DNA from: Thalassobium sp. R2A62
Lineage (GTDB): Bacteria > Pseudomonadota > Alphaproteobacteria > Rhodobacterales > Rhodobacteraceae
Length of the DNA: 64,000 bases
Assembly: GCF_000161835.1 (NCBI RefSeq)
Contig: NZ_GG697169.2
Span: 605,852 to 669,851, forward strand
Direction: 5' to 3'
The first letter of the stretch is position 1. Every line of letters begins with the position of its first letter. Of the stretch, positions 1 through 8,686 are shown in pieces. The notes beneath the pieces were generated by a model. It was not told the origin of the DNA, did not search any database, and saw only the letters and a program-made list of their open reading frames with translations. The position numbers and the translations under genes were made by a program.

Positions 1-1638
1 GAAATCGTTTTGATCTGGCGAGTTCAACAGACGTTCGATCATCGCCTCGGCGGCGGGGCTGTTCATCCCCATCCAGTTGCGCGTTCCAGGTTCGGTGACA
101 CCAGCGCTGCCCCAATAGAGGTTTTGCTCGTTGCCCGGAGACAGGGACAATCCACGACGGTAGTACGTCATGTCAAAGTCATAGGCATTGGTGCGTTCTT
201 TGTATTGCGCACTGTCGATCGCTGTCACAGTTGGCGTGATGCCAACACGTTCAAGCGATTGCACATACATGTCGATGATTGCTTGGTTCTCAGTAGCACC
301 GGATTTGAGCAGGATTTCAAATTCGAACGGTTCGCCATCGCTGTTTTTCAAAGCGCCGTCTTGGACGGTCCAACCTGCGGCCTCGAACTGGGTAATTGCG
401 GCACGAATACCTGCACGATTCCGTTCGGATCCGTCAGATACGGGCAAATCATACCCCTCGAGCGTACCGGGCAGAAGATCTGCGGCGAAGGGTTCGAGGA
501 ATTCGCGTACGCGACCCTCTGCTGGACCTTCTTGCATGCTGAGAACCGAATTCGAGAAATACGACGTGATCCGCGGCTGTGCAGACCCTGTCATCGCTTC
601 GTTGATGAATTCAAAGTTGAACACATGGATCATTGCGTCGCGGACGCGCCAATCGGCAAAGATCGGGTTACGGGTGTTCATGACAAAGCCGGTGATCCCG
701 CTGGGACGCTCATGAGGCAGAATGGATTTGACCACGTCACCATCATCGATGGCGGGGAAGTCATACTGGCTGTCCCACTTGGCCGCGTTGAATTCGCGGT
801 TAGAATTCACTTCACCAGATTTGAAGGCTTCGAATTGGGCTGTGCCATCGGCATAGAATTCGAGCCGAACCTCGTCCATCACGTTCGTGCCACGGCGGAA
901 CGGGATATCGGCACCCCAATAGTCTGGATTGCGCTGCAAGGACACGAAACGGCCCGCTTCAAAATCACCGATCACATAAGGGGACGTGGTGATTGGCACG
1001 ACATCAAGACCGCTTTCGGCAAAGTCGAGGCCGTCCCATTGTGCCTTTTTCAGGATTGGACGCATGCCGACGATCAGTGCAAGCTCGCGGTCTTCGACGT
1101 TGAATGTGAACTTGATCGACCGGTCGCCTGTTTGCTCCATCGAACCGATCTTGCCCCATAGACCCGCATAGCGTGGGTGGCCTTGGGTGCCGAGCGTTTC
1201 ATAGGACCACATTACGTCTTCGACAGTTACAGGGCTGCCGTCAGAAAAACGAGCTTCTTCGCGCAGGGTGAATTCGACCCATTCACGGTTCGGACCCGTT
1301 TCGATCGTTTCAGCCAGCACACCGTACAAAGCGAAGGGTTCATCGTAAGAACGGCCCATGAGGCTTTCGGATGCTAGGAAACGCAGCTGCCAAGGCACGC
1401 TGCCTTTGCGGATGTAGGGGTTGAGGCTGTCAAAGCCGCCAACTTCGCCTGTAACGATCTGGCCGCCTGTGGGCGCATCAGGGTTGGCATAGGGCAGGTG
1501 GGTGAAATCTGCGCCCAGTGCAGGTTCCCCATACATCGAGATGCCGTGCTTGGGTTCGGCGGTTGCGAATCCCGCAGCGGCGATCAGCCCGATTGTAAAC
1601 GCGAGGCCGCGCATAGGCTGGAATAATACTGTTGTCAT
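1..1638 (-). CDS. ABC transporter substrate-binding protein, YejA-like (partial)
   Basis: Periplasmic solute-binding protein of family 5 (oligopeptide/microcin C type) for an ABC importer. On the minus strand, 546 codons are open from ATG at 1638 and run off the window at base 1, so the C-terminus is missing. A signal peptide is visible (Met-Thr-Thr-Val..., hydrophobic core, Ala-Thr-Ala before the mature protein). The mature start HGISMYGEPAL followed by PYANPDAPTGG is typical of the YejA branch. The permease and ATPase genes would lie downstream, outside the window. The family call is firm; the substrate (peptide or peptide-like) is inferred. Confidence 0.9.
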   Translation of the reverse strand, partial: MTTVLFQPMRGLAFTIGLIAAAGFATAEPKHGISMYGEPALGADFTHLPYANPDAPTGGQIVTGEVGGFDSLNPYIRKGSVPWQLRFLASESLMGRSYDEPFALYGVLAETIETGPNREWVEFTLREEARFSDGSPVTVEDVMWSYETLGTQGHPRYAGLWGKIGSMEQTGDRSIKFTFNVEDRELALIVGMRPILKKAQWDGLDFAESGLDVVPITTSPYVIGDFEAGRFVSLQRNPDYWGADIPFRRGTNVMDEVRLEFYADGTAQFEAFKSGEVNSNREFNAAKWDSQYDFPAIDDGDVVKSILPHERPSGITGFVMNTRNPIFADWRVRDAMIHVFNFEFINEAMTGSAQPRITSYFSNSVLSMQEGPAEGRVREFLEPFAADLLPGTLEGYDLPVSDGSERNRAGIRAAITQFEAAGWTVQDGALKNSDGEPFEFEILLKSGATENQAIIDMYVQSLERVGITPTVTAIDSAQYKERTNAYDFDMTYYRRGLSLSPGNEQNLYWGSAGVTEPGTRNWMGMNSPAAEAMIERLLNSPDQNDF

Positions 1639-1717
1639 TTTCGAGCTAATCCCTGTTGTCCCTTGTTCTATTGGGCCTGAGCCTAACGAGGGTCTCTAGC
1701 CTTTTCAAACTTTTAGC

Positions 1718-1746
1718 TTGGATGCGAGCGGGTAAATGCTTATATA
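1718..1746 (+). promoter_or_regulatory. Candidate sigma-70 promoter for a small RNA
   Basis: TTGGAT at 1718-1723 and TATATA at 1741-1746 are separated by exactly 17 bases. No plus-strand gene follows, but a two-hairpin RNA ending in an intrinsic terminator does. The spacing and -10 box are good and the -35 box is a partial match. Functional status is inferred. Confidence 0.55.
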
Positions 1747-1751
1747 GAGAA

Positions 1752-1828
1752 CACTGCTCGATAGGTTTCTTGCCTGTATGAAACCTGCCTCAATAACTTA
1801 ACGCCCGCTTCGCGCGGGCGTTTTTTTT
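1752..1828 (+). ncRNA. Candidate small RNA, about 77 nt
   Basis: This plus-strand unit has no coding potential. It begins about 6 bases after a TATATA -10 box. It holds a 7-bp stem (AGGTTTC 1763-1769 with GAAACCT 1780-1786) with the ten-base loop TTGCCTGTAT. It ends in an 8-bp GC-rich stem (1801-1808 with 1814-1821) followed by a run of T to 1828. The terminator points away from both flanking minus-strand genes, so neither gene explains it. Small size, promoter, internal stem-loop and terminator fit a trans-acting sRNA. I do not recognise a named family. Confidence 0.55.
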
Positions 1829-1852
1829 ATGGCTATTTGATCTGTTCGACAC

Positions 1853-1878
1853 AAAAAAGGCCAGCGTTTCCGCTGGCC
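1853..1878 (-). terminator. Intrinsic terminator of the RTX gene
   Basis: GGCCAGCG (1859-1866) pairs with CGCTGGCC (1871-1878) across a TTTC loop. Six A on the plus strand at 1853-1858 give a U-run on the minus transcript, 26 bases past the stop of the RTX gene. The other side (TCGTTTTT) is also T-rich, so it may work in both directions. Confidence 0.75.
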
Positions 1879-1903
1879 TCGTTTTTGAGAGAATCGGGTG
1901 CGA

Positions 1904-3340
1904 TTAGAGAAGCATGAAGTCGTCTTCTTCTTGCTCTTCGAAGTGATCGACCGTCAGTTCAACGAGATCGAAGTGACGCAAAATGACCTCGTTTCCTTCC
2001 TCATCTGACCGATAGACGTGCTTGCCTGTCTGAACCGCACCGGCGGTAAAGGCGTTAAACACCTCTTCTGCTGTCATTTCGGTGTCAAGGTTCAGCGTCA
2101 GGTGATCGTCCGCAGCCTTGAAGTCGCGAATGGTGGTTTTGGAAACATCGCCGGTCACGTCTACAGAGAATGTATCGCTGCCAATACCGCCCGAGAGCTG
2201 ATCGATGCCTTCGCCAGCGTTCAGGGTGTCATCGCATGCGCCGCCGTAAAGTTTATCGTAACGTGCGCCACCGTCGAGGGTGTCGTCGCCCGAGTTGCCG
2301 TTCAATTTGTCGTTGTCAGCCCCGCCGTGCATAAAATCGTTGCCGTAGCCACCAGCCATCTTGTCGATACTGGCGTCACCGTATATCCAATCGTCGCCGT
2401 TGTTGCCTTGCATCCGGTCGCTGCCATTGCCGCCGTGAACGGTGTCGTTGTCATCACCTCCAAAGAGGTAGTCATTGCCTTCGCCGCCAACCAGGTTGTC
2501 TTCACCAGTGCCACCGAACAGTTCGTCGTTTCCGAGACCGCCGTTCATGACGTCGGCACCATCGTTTCCGTAGAGACCATCGCGACCCTCATCACCATAG
2601 ATGATGTCTTCTCCGTCACCACCTTTGAGAATGTCGTTGTCTTCGCCACCGCTCAATGCGTCGTTGCTGTCGCCGCCATAGATCTCGTCTTTGCCAAGGC
2701 CGCCGATCAATGTGTCGTCACCGTTATGGCCATAGATCAAATCGTTGCCGTCATCGCCGTCGACATAGTCATTGTCGTCGCCTGCAAAGACAGTGTCATT
2801 GCCGAGCCCACCATTGATAGTGTCTTCGCCATTGCCGCCGTGAATGAGGTCGCGACCACCACCACCGGCGATGACGTCCGCGCCTTCGCCGCCTTTTAAG
2901 ATGTCGTTGCCGCCCATGCCGTAGATCAGGTCATTCCCGTCATAACTAATCAGTTCATTGGCCTTTGCAGTGCCGAGAACATAATCGTCAGCGCTAGACG
3001 CTTGGTAGGTGACTGCGCTGTCGGCGGTCATAATGGATGTGCCCAAAAAGTTGGACGCTGAATACCAAGGCGCGTCTTCAGACGAGAAGAGCTGGTTCAT
3101 CTTGGTGATTGAACGCGAGAAATCTGTGTAAGTGCCGTAGGTCACGATGATCTCGCCATTGACGATATCGTGGTATTCCATCCGGTCGATTGTACCAAAC
3201 ACTGGCAAGCCAGAGGCGGGATCATATTCGATGTCCGTGCCCTTTACGACGATACCGGTAAAGGTAGATCCTGTTTCGTCTTCGGTGTGGACGCCGTAAA
3301 AAAATCGTGTTGCGCCATCAGATGTAATTACTTCGGTCAT
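1904..3340 (-). CDS. RTX (hemolysin-type) calcium-binding repeat exoprotein
   Basis: A 478-residue acidic protein, probably secreted by a type I (ABC/MFP/TolC) system. Residues 1 to about 120 form a non-repeat domain of unknown function. From about 125 to 400 there is an almost unbroken array of glycine/aspartate nonapeptides of the GGxGxDxLx type (for example GNDILKGGEGAD, GLGNDTVFAGDDND) that would form a Ca2+-binding parallel beta-roll. The tail ends in an acidic and hydrophobic segment (EDDFMLL), as in uncleaved C-terminal type I secretion signals. There is no N-terminal signal peptide, as expected. No transporter genes are adjacent. The specific role (adhesin, surface layer, enzyme) cannot be told. 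Confidence 0.85.
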   Translation of the reverse strand: MTEVITSDGATRFFYGVHTEDETGSTFTGIVVKGTDIEYDPASGLPVFGTIDRMEYHDIVNGEIIVTYGTYTDFSRSITKMNQLFSSEDAPWYSASNFLGTSIMTADSAVTYQASSADDYVLGTAKANELISYDGNDLIYGMGGNDILKGGEGADVIAGGGGRDLIHGGNGEDTINGGLGNDTVFAGDDNDYVDGDDGNDLIYGHNGDDTLIGGLGKDEIYGGDSNDALSGGEDNDILKGGDGEDIIYGDEGRDGLYGNDGADVMNGGLGNDELFGGTGEDNLVGGEGNDYLFGGDDNDTVHGGNGSDRMQGNNGDDWIYGDASIDKMAGGYGNDFMHGGADNDKLNGNSGDDTLDGGARYDKLYGGACDDTLNAGEGIDQLSGGIGSDTFSVDVTGDVSKTTIRDFKAADDHLTLNLDTEMTAEEVFNAFTAGAVQTGKHVYRSDEEGNEVILRHFDLVELTVDHFEEQEEDDFMLL

Positions 3341-3598
3341 TTTGATTGTGTCCGATTTGGTTTCAATGCTCGTGTTAAAGGGGCATTAACCAAGTAACTG
3401 TGTACTAAATGGTGCAGGTTCTGGGTCATATGGTGCCGAAGAAACAAACTGTTGCTGTTTCAAGAAAAGATCATTCGGCCCGTAATTGTTGATCAGGATG
3501 GTGGGGTGCCATCGCTGGAATGGTGGCTGTCTAAGGCTGTTCTTTGCAGGTGCAGCATTCTACAACAGTTCGGGAAACCCAATCACAGGACACGGCAC

Positions 3599-4372
3599 AT
3601 GACATTGGCAGGTAAGACAGCTGTAATCACAGGATCAAACTCGGGCATCGGTCTGGGGGTCGCGCGCGAACTGGCAAAAGCGGGGGCAAACGTTGTCCTG
3701 AATTCATTCACGGACCGTGACGAAGATTACGAACTGGCCCGTGATATTGCTGATGTCACAGGCGTGACCGCGACTTACGTCCAAGCTGACATGTCCAAAG
3801 CCGAAGATTGCCGACGTCTGATAGATGCGGCTGGTGGCTGCGATATCCTGATCAACAACGCTGGTATTCAATATGTAGCGCCGGTCGAGGAATTTCCGGT
3901 CGCGAAATGGGACGCGATTATCGCGATCAATCTCAGCTCGGCCTTCCATACAACAGCGGCTGCGATCCCTGGGATGAAGGATCGCGGTTGGGGCAGGGTG
4001 ATCAACATTGCATCTGCCCACGGATTGACCGCATCACCCTATAAATCTGCCTATGTCGCAGCTAAACACGGGATCGTTGGTCTGACCAAAACTGTGGCGT
4101 TAGAGACGGCCCAGTTGCCAATCACCGCGAATGCGATCTGTCCGGGATACGTTTTGACGCCATTGGTCGAGAGCCAGATCCCCGACACGATGAAAGAATA
4201 CGACATGTCCCGCGAGGATGTGATCAAGACCGTGATGCTCGAGCGGCAACCGTCCAAAGAATTTGCAACGACCCAACAGTTGGGTGGAACGGCTGCATTT
4301 CTGTGCTCTGACGCAGCCGCGCAAATCACCGGTACGACAATCAGTGTCGATGGCGGCTGGACGGCCTTGTAG
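3599..4372 (+). CDS. bdhA: D-3-hydroxybutyrate dehydrogenase
   Basis: Short-chain dehydrogenase, 257 residues, oxidising 3-hydroxybutyrate to acetoacetate with NAD+ in polyhydroxybutyrate turnover. Visible motifs are the nucleotide-binding TGSNSGIGLG near the N-terminus, NNAG, a catalytic Ser in the ASAHG segment, and YVAAK (Tyr and Lys). The segment LTASPYKSAYVAAKHG and the C-terminal SVDGGWTAL are characteristic of BdhA. The ATG at 3599 was chosen because it begins the Rossmann fold and has AGGA upstream; an open stretch further upstream (from 3452) is not conserved in type. It abuts the patatin gene without a gap (TAG then ATG), suggesting one operon for PHB or lipid mobilisation. Confidence 0.9.
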   Translation: MTLAGKTAVITGSNSGIGLGVARELAKAGANVVLNSFTDRDEDYELARDIADVTGVTATYVQADMSKAEDCRRLIDAAGGCDILINNAGIQYVAPVEEFPVAKWDAIIAINLSSAFHTTAAAIPGMKDRGWGRVINIASAHGLTASPYKSAYVAAKHGIVGLTKTVALETAQLPITANAICPGYVLTPLVESQIPDTMKEYDMSREDVIKTVMLERQPSKEFATTQQLGGTAAFLCSDAAAQITGTTISVDGGWTAL

Positions 4373-5407
4373 ATGACCAAACGGATCAATCTGGCCCTAC
4401 AGGGCGGCGGTGCGCATGGCGCGTTCACATGGGGTGTGCTGGACCGCATTTTGGACGAGGACGACATTGAAATCGCTTCGATTTCAGGGACGTCTGCGGG
4501 TGCGTTGAATGGCGCTGCGTTCAAAGCGGGTTGGCAGCATGATGGCCGTGATGGGGCACGCGAAAATCTTAATTGGTTCTGGGGCCAAATTGGAGCCGTC
4601 CAGGACGACGGCCTCGCACAATGGATGTCAGTGGTGTCTCCTGATCCCGGTGTGTTGTCCAAGGCATTGAAATATTTACCTGCCTTTGTAGCGCGTGATG
4701 CGACGATGCGGATGTTCTCGCCGTATTCTTACGGGGCGCTCTACCAAAACCCGCTAGAGCCGATTGTTGAGCGGTTCAATTTCGAGGCCGTGTGTGGCGA
4801 TCAGGGGCCAGATCTATTTGTCTGTGCGACCAATGTCCGTAGCGGGAAAATCCGAGTGTTTCAGGGGGACGAGGTCGGGCCAGAGGCGCTGTTGGCGACG
4901 GCATGTTTGCCGACTGTCTTCAAAGCGGTTGAATTCGAAGACCCTAAGACGGGACAGGTCGAGGCGTTTTGGGACGGTGGCTATACGGGTAACCCCGCGT
5001 TGTTCCCGCTGTTTTCAGAGACATATCCCGATGACATTTTGATCCTGAATATCAACCCCTTGCAGCGCCCTGATATGCCACGAGATGGGCAAGCTATTCA
5101 GAACCGAATTAACGAAATTGGCTTTAACACCAGCCTGTTACGCGAGCTGCGCGCGATTGATTTTGTCAAACGTCTATTGGCGGATGGAAATGTTCCCAAG
5201 GGCACGATGAAGGATGTGTTGATCCATATGGTCGCCGACGATGACCTGATGGTGAAGCTGGGTGTTGCGACCAAGATGATCCCACAGCCTGTTGTTTTGG
5301 CGAAACTCAAGGATGCGGGGCGCACGGCGGCAGATCGTTTTCTAACGGCGTATAAACAAGACTTGAACACACGCGCGACTGTGGATTTGGCCGCAATGTT
5401 CGCCTAG
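4373..5407 (+). CDS. Patatin-like phospholipase family protein
   Basis: Predicted cytoplasmic or membrane-associated acyl hydrolase of 344 residues with a Ser-Asp dyad. The oxyanion-hole motif GGGAHG lies near residue 11, the nucleophile elbow GTSAG near residue 39, and the catalytic Asp in the DGG motif around residue 203. It starts directly after the bdhA stop codon, so it is almost certainly co-transcribed and perhaps translationally coupled. The pairing suggests a link to storage-polymer or lipid breakdown feeding 3-hydroxybutyrate. That link is inference; the substrate could equally be a phospholipid or a lysophospholipid. Confidence 0.88.
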   Translation: MTKRINLALQGGGAHGAFTWGVLDRILDEDDIEIASISGTSAGALNGAAFKAGWQHDGRDGARENLNWFWGQIGAVQDDGLAQWMSVVSPDPGVLSKALKYLPAFVARDATMRMFSPYSYGALYQNPLEPIVERFNFEAVCGDQGPDLFVCATNVRSGKIRVFQGDEVGPEALLATACLPTVFKAVEFEDPKTGQVEAFWDGGYTGNPALFPLFSETYPDDILILNINPLQRPDMPRDGQAIQNRINEIGFNTSLLRELRAIDFVKRLLADGNVPKGTMKDVLIHMVADDDLMVKLGVATKMIPQPVVLAKLKDAGRTAADRFLTAYKQDLNTRATVDLAAMFA

Positions 5408-6018
5408 TGGCCGAGCCCCTGCAATAGTTGTAGCGCAATGGCCCACATCACAAGGCCGATGACTGTATCCAGCACGCGCCAAGAGCGTGCTGATTGCATC
5501 ACGGGGGCCAAGAGACGCGCGCCGTACCCTAGTCCAAAGAAAAAGACGAAGGATGATGTCACTGCACCAGCCGCGAACAAAGTCTTGGCATCGGTGAGCG
5601 GGTAATTCGTCGAAACCGCGCCGATCAATCCAATCGTATCCAGATAAACATGAGGGTTCAGCAACGTGATGGCGGCGGCTGTGGTCAGCGTGGCGGCAAA
5701 GCCAGAAGAGGTGCCAGATAACACGAGGTCATAGTCACCCCGCCATGCCGCGACAAAGCGATTCAGTCCGTAAAAGAAGAGAAAAATCGCCCCACCAATC
5801 GCCATGATCATTGGGAGTTTCGGCCAAAGGGATACAATTGCACCGAACCCGATGACGCCCACGATGATCAAAATCGCATCTGAAACTGCGTAGAGCAAGC
5901 AGACCGCAAAGATATGTTGGCGCAACAATCCTTGGCGCAGGACAAAGGCGTTTTGCGGGCCGATGGCGAGGATCAAGGAGAATCCTGTCAAAAAGCCAGT
6001 GGCTGCAGGTTCAAACAT
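5404..6018 (-). CDS. LysE/ArgO family amino-acid exporter
   Basis: Inner-membrane exporter of 204 residues with about six hydrophobic segments. The N-terminal GFSLILAIGPQNAFVLRQG block is the LysE/ArgO signature, with the Gly-Pro-Gln-Asn-Ala element in the first helix. The family exports basic amino acids (lysine, arginine); the exact substrate here is unknown. Its 3' end overlaps the convergent patatin gene by 4 bases, and its start touches the stop of the DUF502 gene, indicating co-transcription with that gene. Confidence 0.85.
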   Translation of the reverse strand: MFEPAATGFLTGFSLILAIGPQNAFVLRQGLLRQHIFAVCLLYAVSDAILIIVGVIGFGAIVSLWPKLPMIMAIGGAIFLFFYGLNRFVAAWRGDYDLVLSGTSSGFAATLTTAAAITLLNPHVYLDTIGLIGAVSTNYPLTDAKTLFAAGAVTSSFVFFFGLGYGARLLAPVMQSARSWRVLDTVIGLVMWAIALQLLQGLGH

Positions 6019-6758
6019 TACTCGGGGGCTTCGTCCGTGACGCCGCCTTCGCCGTTTGGATAAACGAGACCTGCTGAAATCACGAGTTTGGCCGCGTCTT
6101 CAACCGACATATCAAGCTCGATGATGTCTTTGGTTGGAAAGAACAACAAAAACCCTGAGGTGGGGTTCGGCGTTGTTGGCACAAACACCGATGTCATTGG
6201 GCCGGTGTTCGCTTTGGTCAACACTTCGCCCTTGGTGTGAGTGGAAATGAACGCGATCGCCCAGATGCCCTTGCGCGGGTATTCGATCAAGCACGCCTTT
6301 TCAAAGCTGGCTTCGGTCTGTGCGAACACCGTCTCGGCCAGCTGTTTAACGCCGTTATAGATCGAACGCACGACTGGCATCCGGCTGACGACACCTTCGC
6401 CCCAGCGCAGGAACGAGCGACCAATGACACCTTTGGCCATCCAACCGATGAGCATGGTGAACAAGAAGAAGATAATAACGCCGATGCCGCGCACGTTGAT
6501 GCGGGTATCTTGACCAAGCCATTGGCGAATGCGGCTGTCTTCGCTGACATACTGGTTGATCAGGTTCGCGGGTTCGATTGCATCGGGCAAAAAGGGCAGG
6601 ACAACACCGTCAATCCAGCCAACCACGCTCCAAATAAGCCATAGGGTCAGACCAATCGGCAAGACCACGACGAGACCCGCCAAAAAGTTGGTCCGCAGAC
6701 GCGCAATCATGCCGCGGCGGCGTGTGTCATTGTTTTCGTCAAAGGGGCTAGTCATCAA
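6018..6758 (-). CDS. DUF502 domain-containing membrane protein
   Basis: Membrane protein of 246 residues (245 if the second Met is used). The N-terminal stretch to about residue 20 is basic and polar, followed by two transmembrane helices: one around 26-48 (GLVVVLPIGLTLWLIWSVVGW) and one around 90-110 (GVIIFFLFTMLIGW). The segment after the second helix (RMPVVRSIYNGVKQ, then PTTPNPTSGFLLFFP) is the hallmark of the DUF502 family. Function is unknown in this family. It overlaps the exporter gene by one base and is likely its operon partner. Confidence 0.85.
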   Translation of the reverse strand: MMTSPFDENNDTRRRGMIARLRTNFLAGLVVVLPIGLTLWLIWSVVGWIDGVVLPFLPDAIEPANLINQYVSEDSRIRQWLGQDTRINVRGIGVIIFFLFTMLIGWMAKGVIGRSFLRWGEGVVSRMPVVRSIYNGVKQLAETVFAQTEASFEKACLIEYPRKGIWAIAFISTHTKGEVLTKANTGPMTSVFVPTTPNPTSGFLLFFPTKDIIELDMSVEDAAKLVISAGLVYPNGEGGVTDEAPE

Positions 6759-6839
6759 TGTCGTCCGGTACAGTGCATTGGCTTATGTAGGCAATTGGGA
6801 CGTGCGCCACAATGACCAGTCTCAGCAACGGTGTGTTTT

Positions 6840-7751
6840 TCAGCGTTTGGCAATCTCTTGGGCGATTTTTGCCGCCAATTTCGCATTATTCAACACCAAT
6901 GCGATGTTGGCGGTCAGAGATGCACCCTCGGTCAGCTCGAATATGTGGCCCAATAGAAATGGTGTCACAGCCTTGGCGCTGATTGACTGTGCGTCTGCTT
7001 CGCTTAGGGCCTGTTCAATGATTGGGTTGATGACCTCTTGGGGAATTTCGGCGTCTTTGGGGATCGGATTGGCGATCAGCTGCCCGCCCTCTAGCCCCAT
7101 ATCGCGGCGCACGATCTGCGCATGGGCGATGTCAGCGGCGCTATCCATTCGCAAAGGTGCGCTATGTTGCGATGCCGCGGACCAAAACGCGGGAAAGCTG
7201 TCTTGGCCGTAGGCGATCACGGGCACGCCAAGTGTCTCGAGAACTTCGAGCGTCTTAGGGACGTCGAGGATCGCCTTGGCACCAGCGGCGACCACTGTGA
7301 CGTCGGTTTTCGCCAGTTCGCGCAGGTCGGCAGAGATATCAAAGCTGTGTTCAGCGCCACGGTGAACGCCGCCAATGCCGCCTGTCGCAAAGACGCTGAT
7401 ACCAGCGAGCCGCGCTGCGATCATTGTAGCTGCAACTGTGGTTGCACCTGTTCCGCCGGTCGCCATGCAGGCCGCCATGTCAGCGCGCGACAGTTTGGCG
7501 ACGTTTGTCGATTGGGCGAGGGTGGTCAGCTGCGTTTCGGTCAGTCCGATGTGCAGTTGTCCGTCCATAACGGCGATGGTTGCGGGTGTGGCGCCATGTG
7601 TCCGCACCGTTTCTTCGACCACACGGGCCGTTTCTACGTTTTGCGGATAGGGCATCCCGTGGGTGATGATCGTGCTTTCCAACGCAACAATCGCAGTTTT
7701 ATCTGCAACGGCCTTTGCGACTTCGGGCGAAAAGGTGAGGGGGAAGGTCAT
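6840..7751 (-). CDS. psuG: Pseudouridine-5'-phosphate glycosidase
   Basis: Enzyme of 303 residues that reversibly splits pseudouridine 5'-phosphate to uracil and ribose 5-phosphate in nucleoside salvage. Family motifs are ALESTIITHGMPYPQN near the N-terminus, the conserved SRADMAACMATGGTGATTV block, and FATGGIGGVHRGAEHSFDIS, with KAILDVPKTLE further on. The gene begins inside the last four bases of the kinase gene upstream (ATGA overlap), forming the usual psuK-psuG pair. Length is typical of the family. The call is firm. Confidence 0.93.
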   Translation of the reverse strand: MTFPLTFSPEVAKAVADKTAIVALESTIITHGMPYPQNVETARVVEETVRTHGATPATIAVMDGQLHIGLTETQLTTLAQSTNVAKLSRADMAACMATGGTGATTVAATMIAARLAGISVFATGGIGGVHRGAEHSFDISADLRELAKTDVTVVAAGAKAILDVPKTLEVLETLGVPVIAYGQDSFPAFWSAASQHSAPLRMDSAADIAHAQIVRRDMGLEGGQLIANPIPKDAEIPQEVINPIIEQALSEADAQSISAKAVTPFLLGHIFELTEGASLTANIALVLNNAKLAAKIAQEIAKR

Positions 7752-8635
7752 AGTGAGGTGTCTCCTGAGACGTAGGCAGCTGCGGCGTTCAGCGCGCGGG
7801 ACAGTGCAGTTGGGCCATCGGCGCCCGCTGCTTCTGATGCAATATGGGCCGCCATGAATGTGTCACCCGCGCCCGTGACCCGTGTCACCAGAACAGGTGG
7901 AGGGGTTTGCGTAATCAGATCAGCGCCAGAGGCCACTGTCGTGGGGTCGCCCCCTTTGGTCACAAGCACACGGTGCGCGCCCCGAGAAATCAGCGCACGC
8001 GCGGCGTCTGCGCTGGTCTTAAAGGTGGTTTGGCACAGATATCCGGCCTCTTCACAGTTCAGATAGAGCGTGGCCGTTGGGTGGTTCAACAAGGGCAGCA
8101 ATCTGGTCGCTTTGCCCGGTGATGCTGGCGCGACACGCAAGTCCGCCCGCGCAAACAGTGGGCTATGGGCGATATCCGTCAGCAAAGCCTCGGTTAGGTT
8201 GCCGTCGAGCGCGATCAAACCGTCAAACGGCTGTTCTGCGCTTCCAAGTGTTCCATCTTCTAGGGGGCGAAGGATCTTTTCGCCCGCTTTTTCAAGGGAA
8301 TGTGCGTCAGCGATCGCGGCAATTAGACCGTTTGCACCCTCGATCGCCATATAAATGTCTGTTGGTAAGTCGTCGGAGCGATAGAGATGCTGTGAAATCA
8401 GTCCCATTTGATCTGTTGCTGCAATCAGCTCGGCGCCTTCGGCGTCACGTCCTACTGCTGACAATAGAACAGGCACCATATCAAAGCGGCGCAACGTCAT
8501 TGCGATATTTAGGGCGACACCACCCGGGATGCGGCTGATCCGGCCAGGTACGTCGGAGCCGGGGCTCATGTAGCTGGCAGTCCGGCCGACCACGTCCCAA
8601 AGTACGGATCCGATGCAAAGAATTTGATCTGTCAT
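7748..8635 (-). CDS. psuK: PfkB-family carbohydrate kinase, probable pseudouridine kinase
   Basis: Ribokinase-fold kinase of 295 residues expected to phosphorylate pseudouridine at the 5' position before PsuG acts. It has the PfkB N-terminal glycine motif (RIPGGVALNIAMTL) and the C-terminal catalytic signature TRVTGAGDTFMAAH, with the catalytic Asp in GAGD. The Met at 8635 (MTDQILCIG) is preferred over the longer start at 8671 because it begins the first beta strand of the fold. The 4-base overlap with psuG supports the substrate assignment; without that neighbour it could only be called a PfkB sugar kinase. Confidence 0.85.
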   Translation of the reverse strand: MTDQILCIGSVLWDVVGRTASYMSPGSDVPGRISRIPGGVALNIAMTLRRFDMVPVLLSAVGRDAEGAELIAATDQMGLISQHLYRSDDLPTDIYMAIEGANGLIAAIADAHSLEKAGEKILRPLEDGTLGSAEQPFDGLIALDGNLTEALLTDIAHSPLFARADLRVAPASPGKATRLLPLLNHPTATLYLNCEEAGYLCQTTFKTSADAARALISRGAHRVLVTKGGDPTTVASGADLITQTPPPVLVTRVTGAGDTFMAAHIASEAAGADGPTALSRALNAAAAYVSGDTSL

Positions 8636-8686
8636 GATCTCTGTAATGACCCGATGCGCAGGCGTCCGCAAGTATCGATGCGGCAG

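Noticed and set aside
10-1161. Long plus-strand open frame of 383 codons
   Set aside because: It is antisense to the YejA-like gene, which has a signal peptide and family motifs; this translation has no recognisable domain.
2018-2899. Plus-strand frame of 293 codons, rich in Val and Ala
   Set aside because: It is the mirror of the RTX nonapeptide repeats; the repetitive composition keeps the antisense frame open.
2160-2960. Regularly spaced repeats resembling a CRISPR array
   Set aside because: The repeats are degenerate, in-frame multiples of 27 bases coding for RTX nonapeptides, with no constant repeat and unique spacer pattern.
8077-8538. Plus-strand frames inside psuK
   Set aside because: Shadow of the kinase gene; no ribosome site and no domain.
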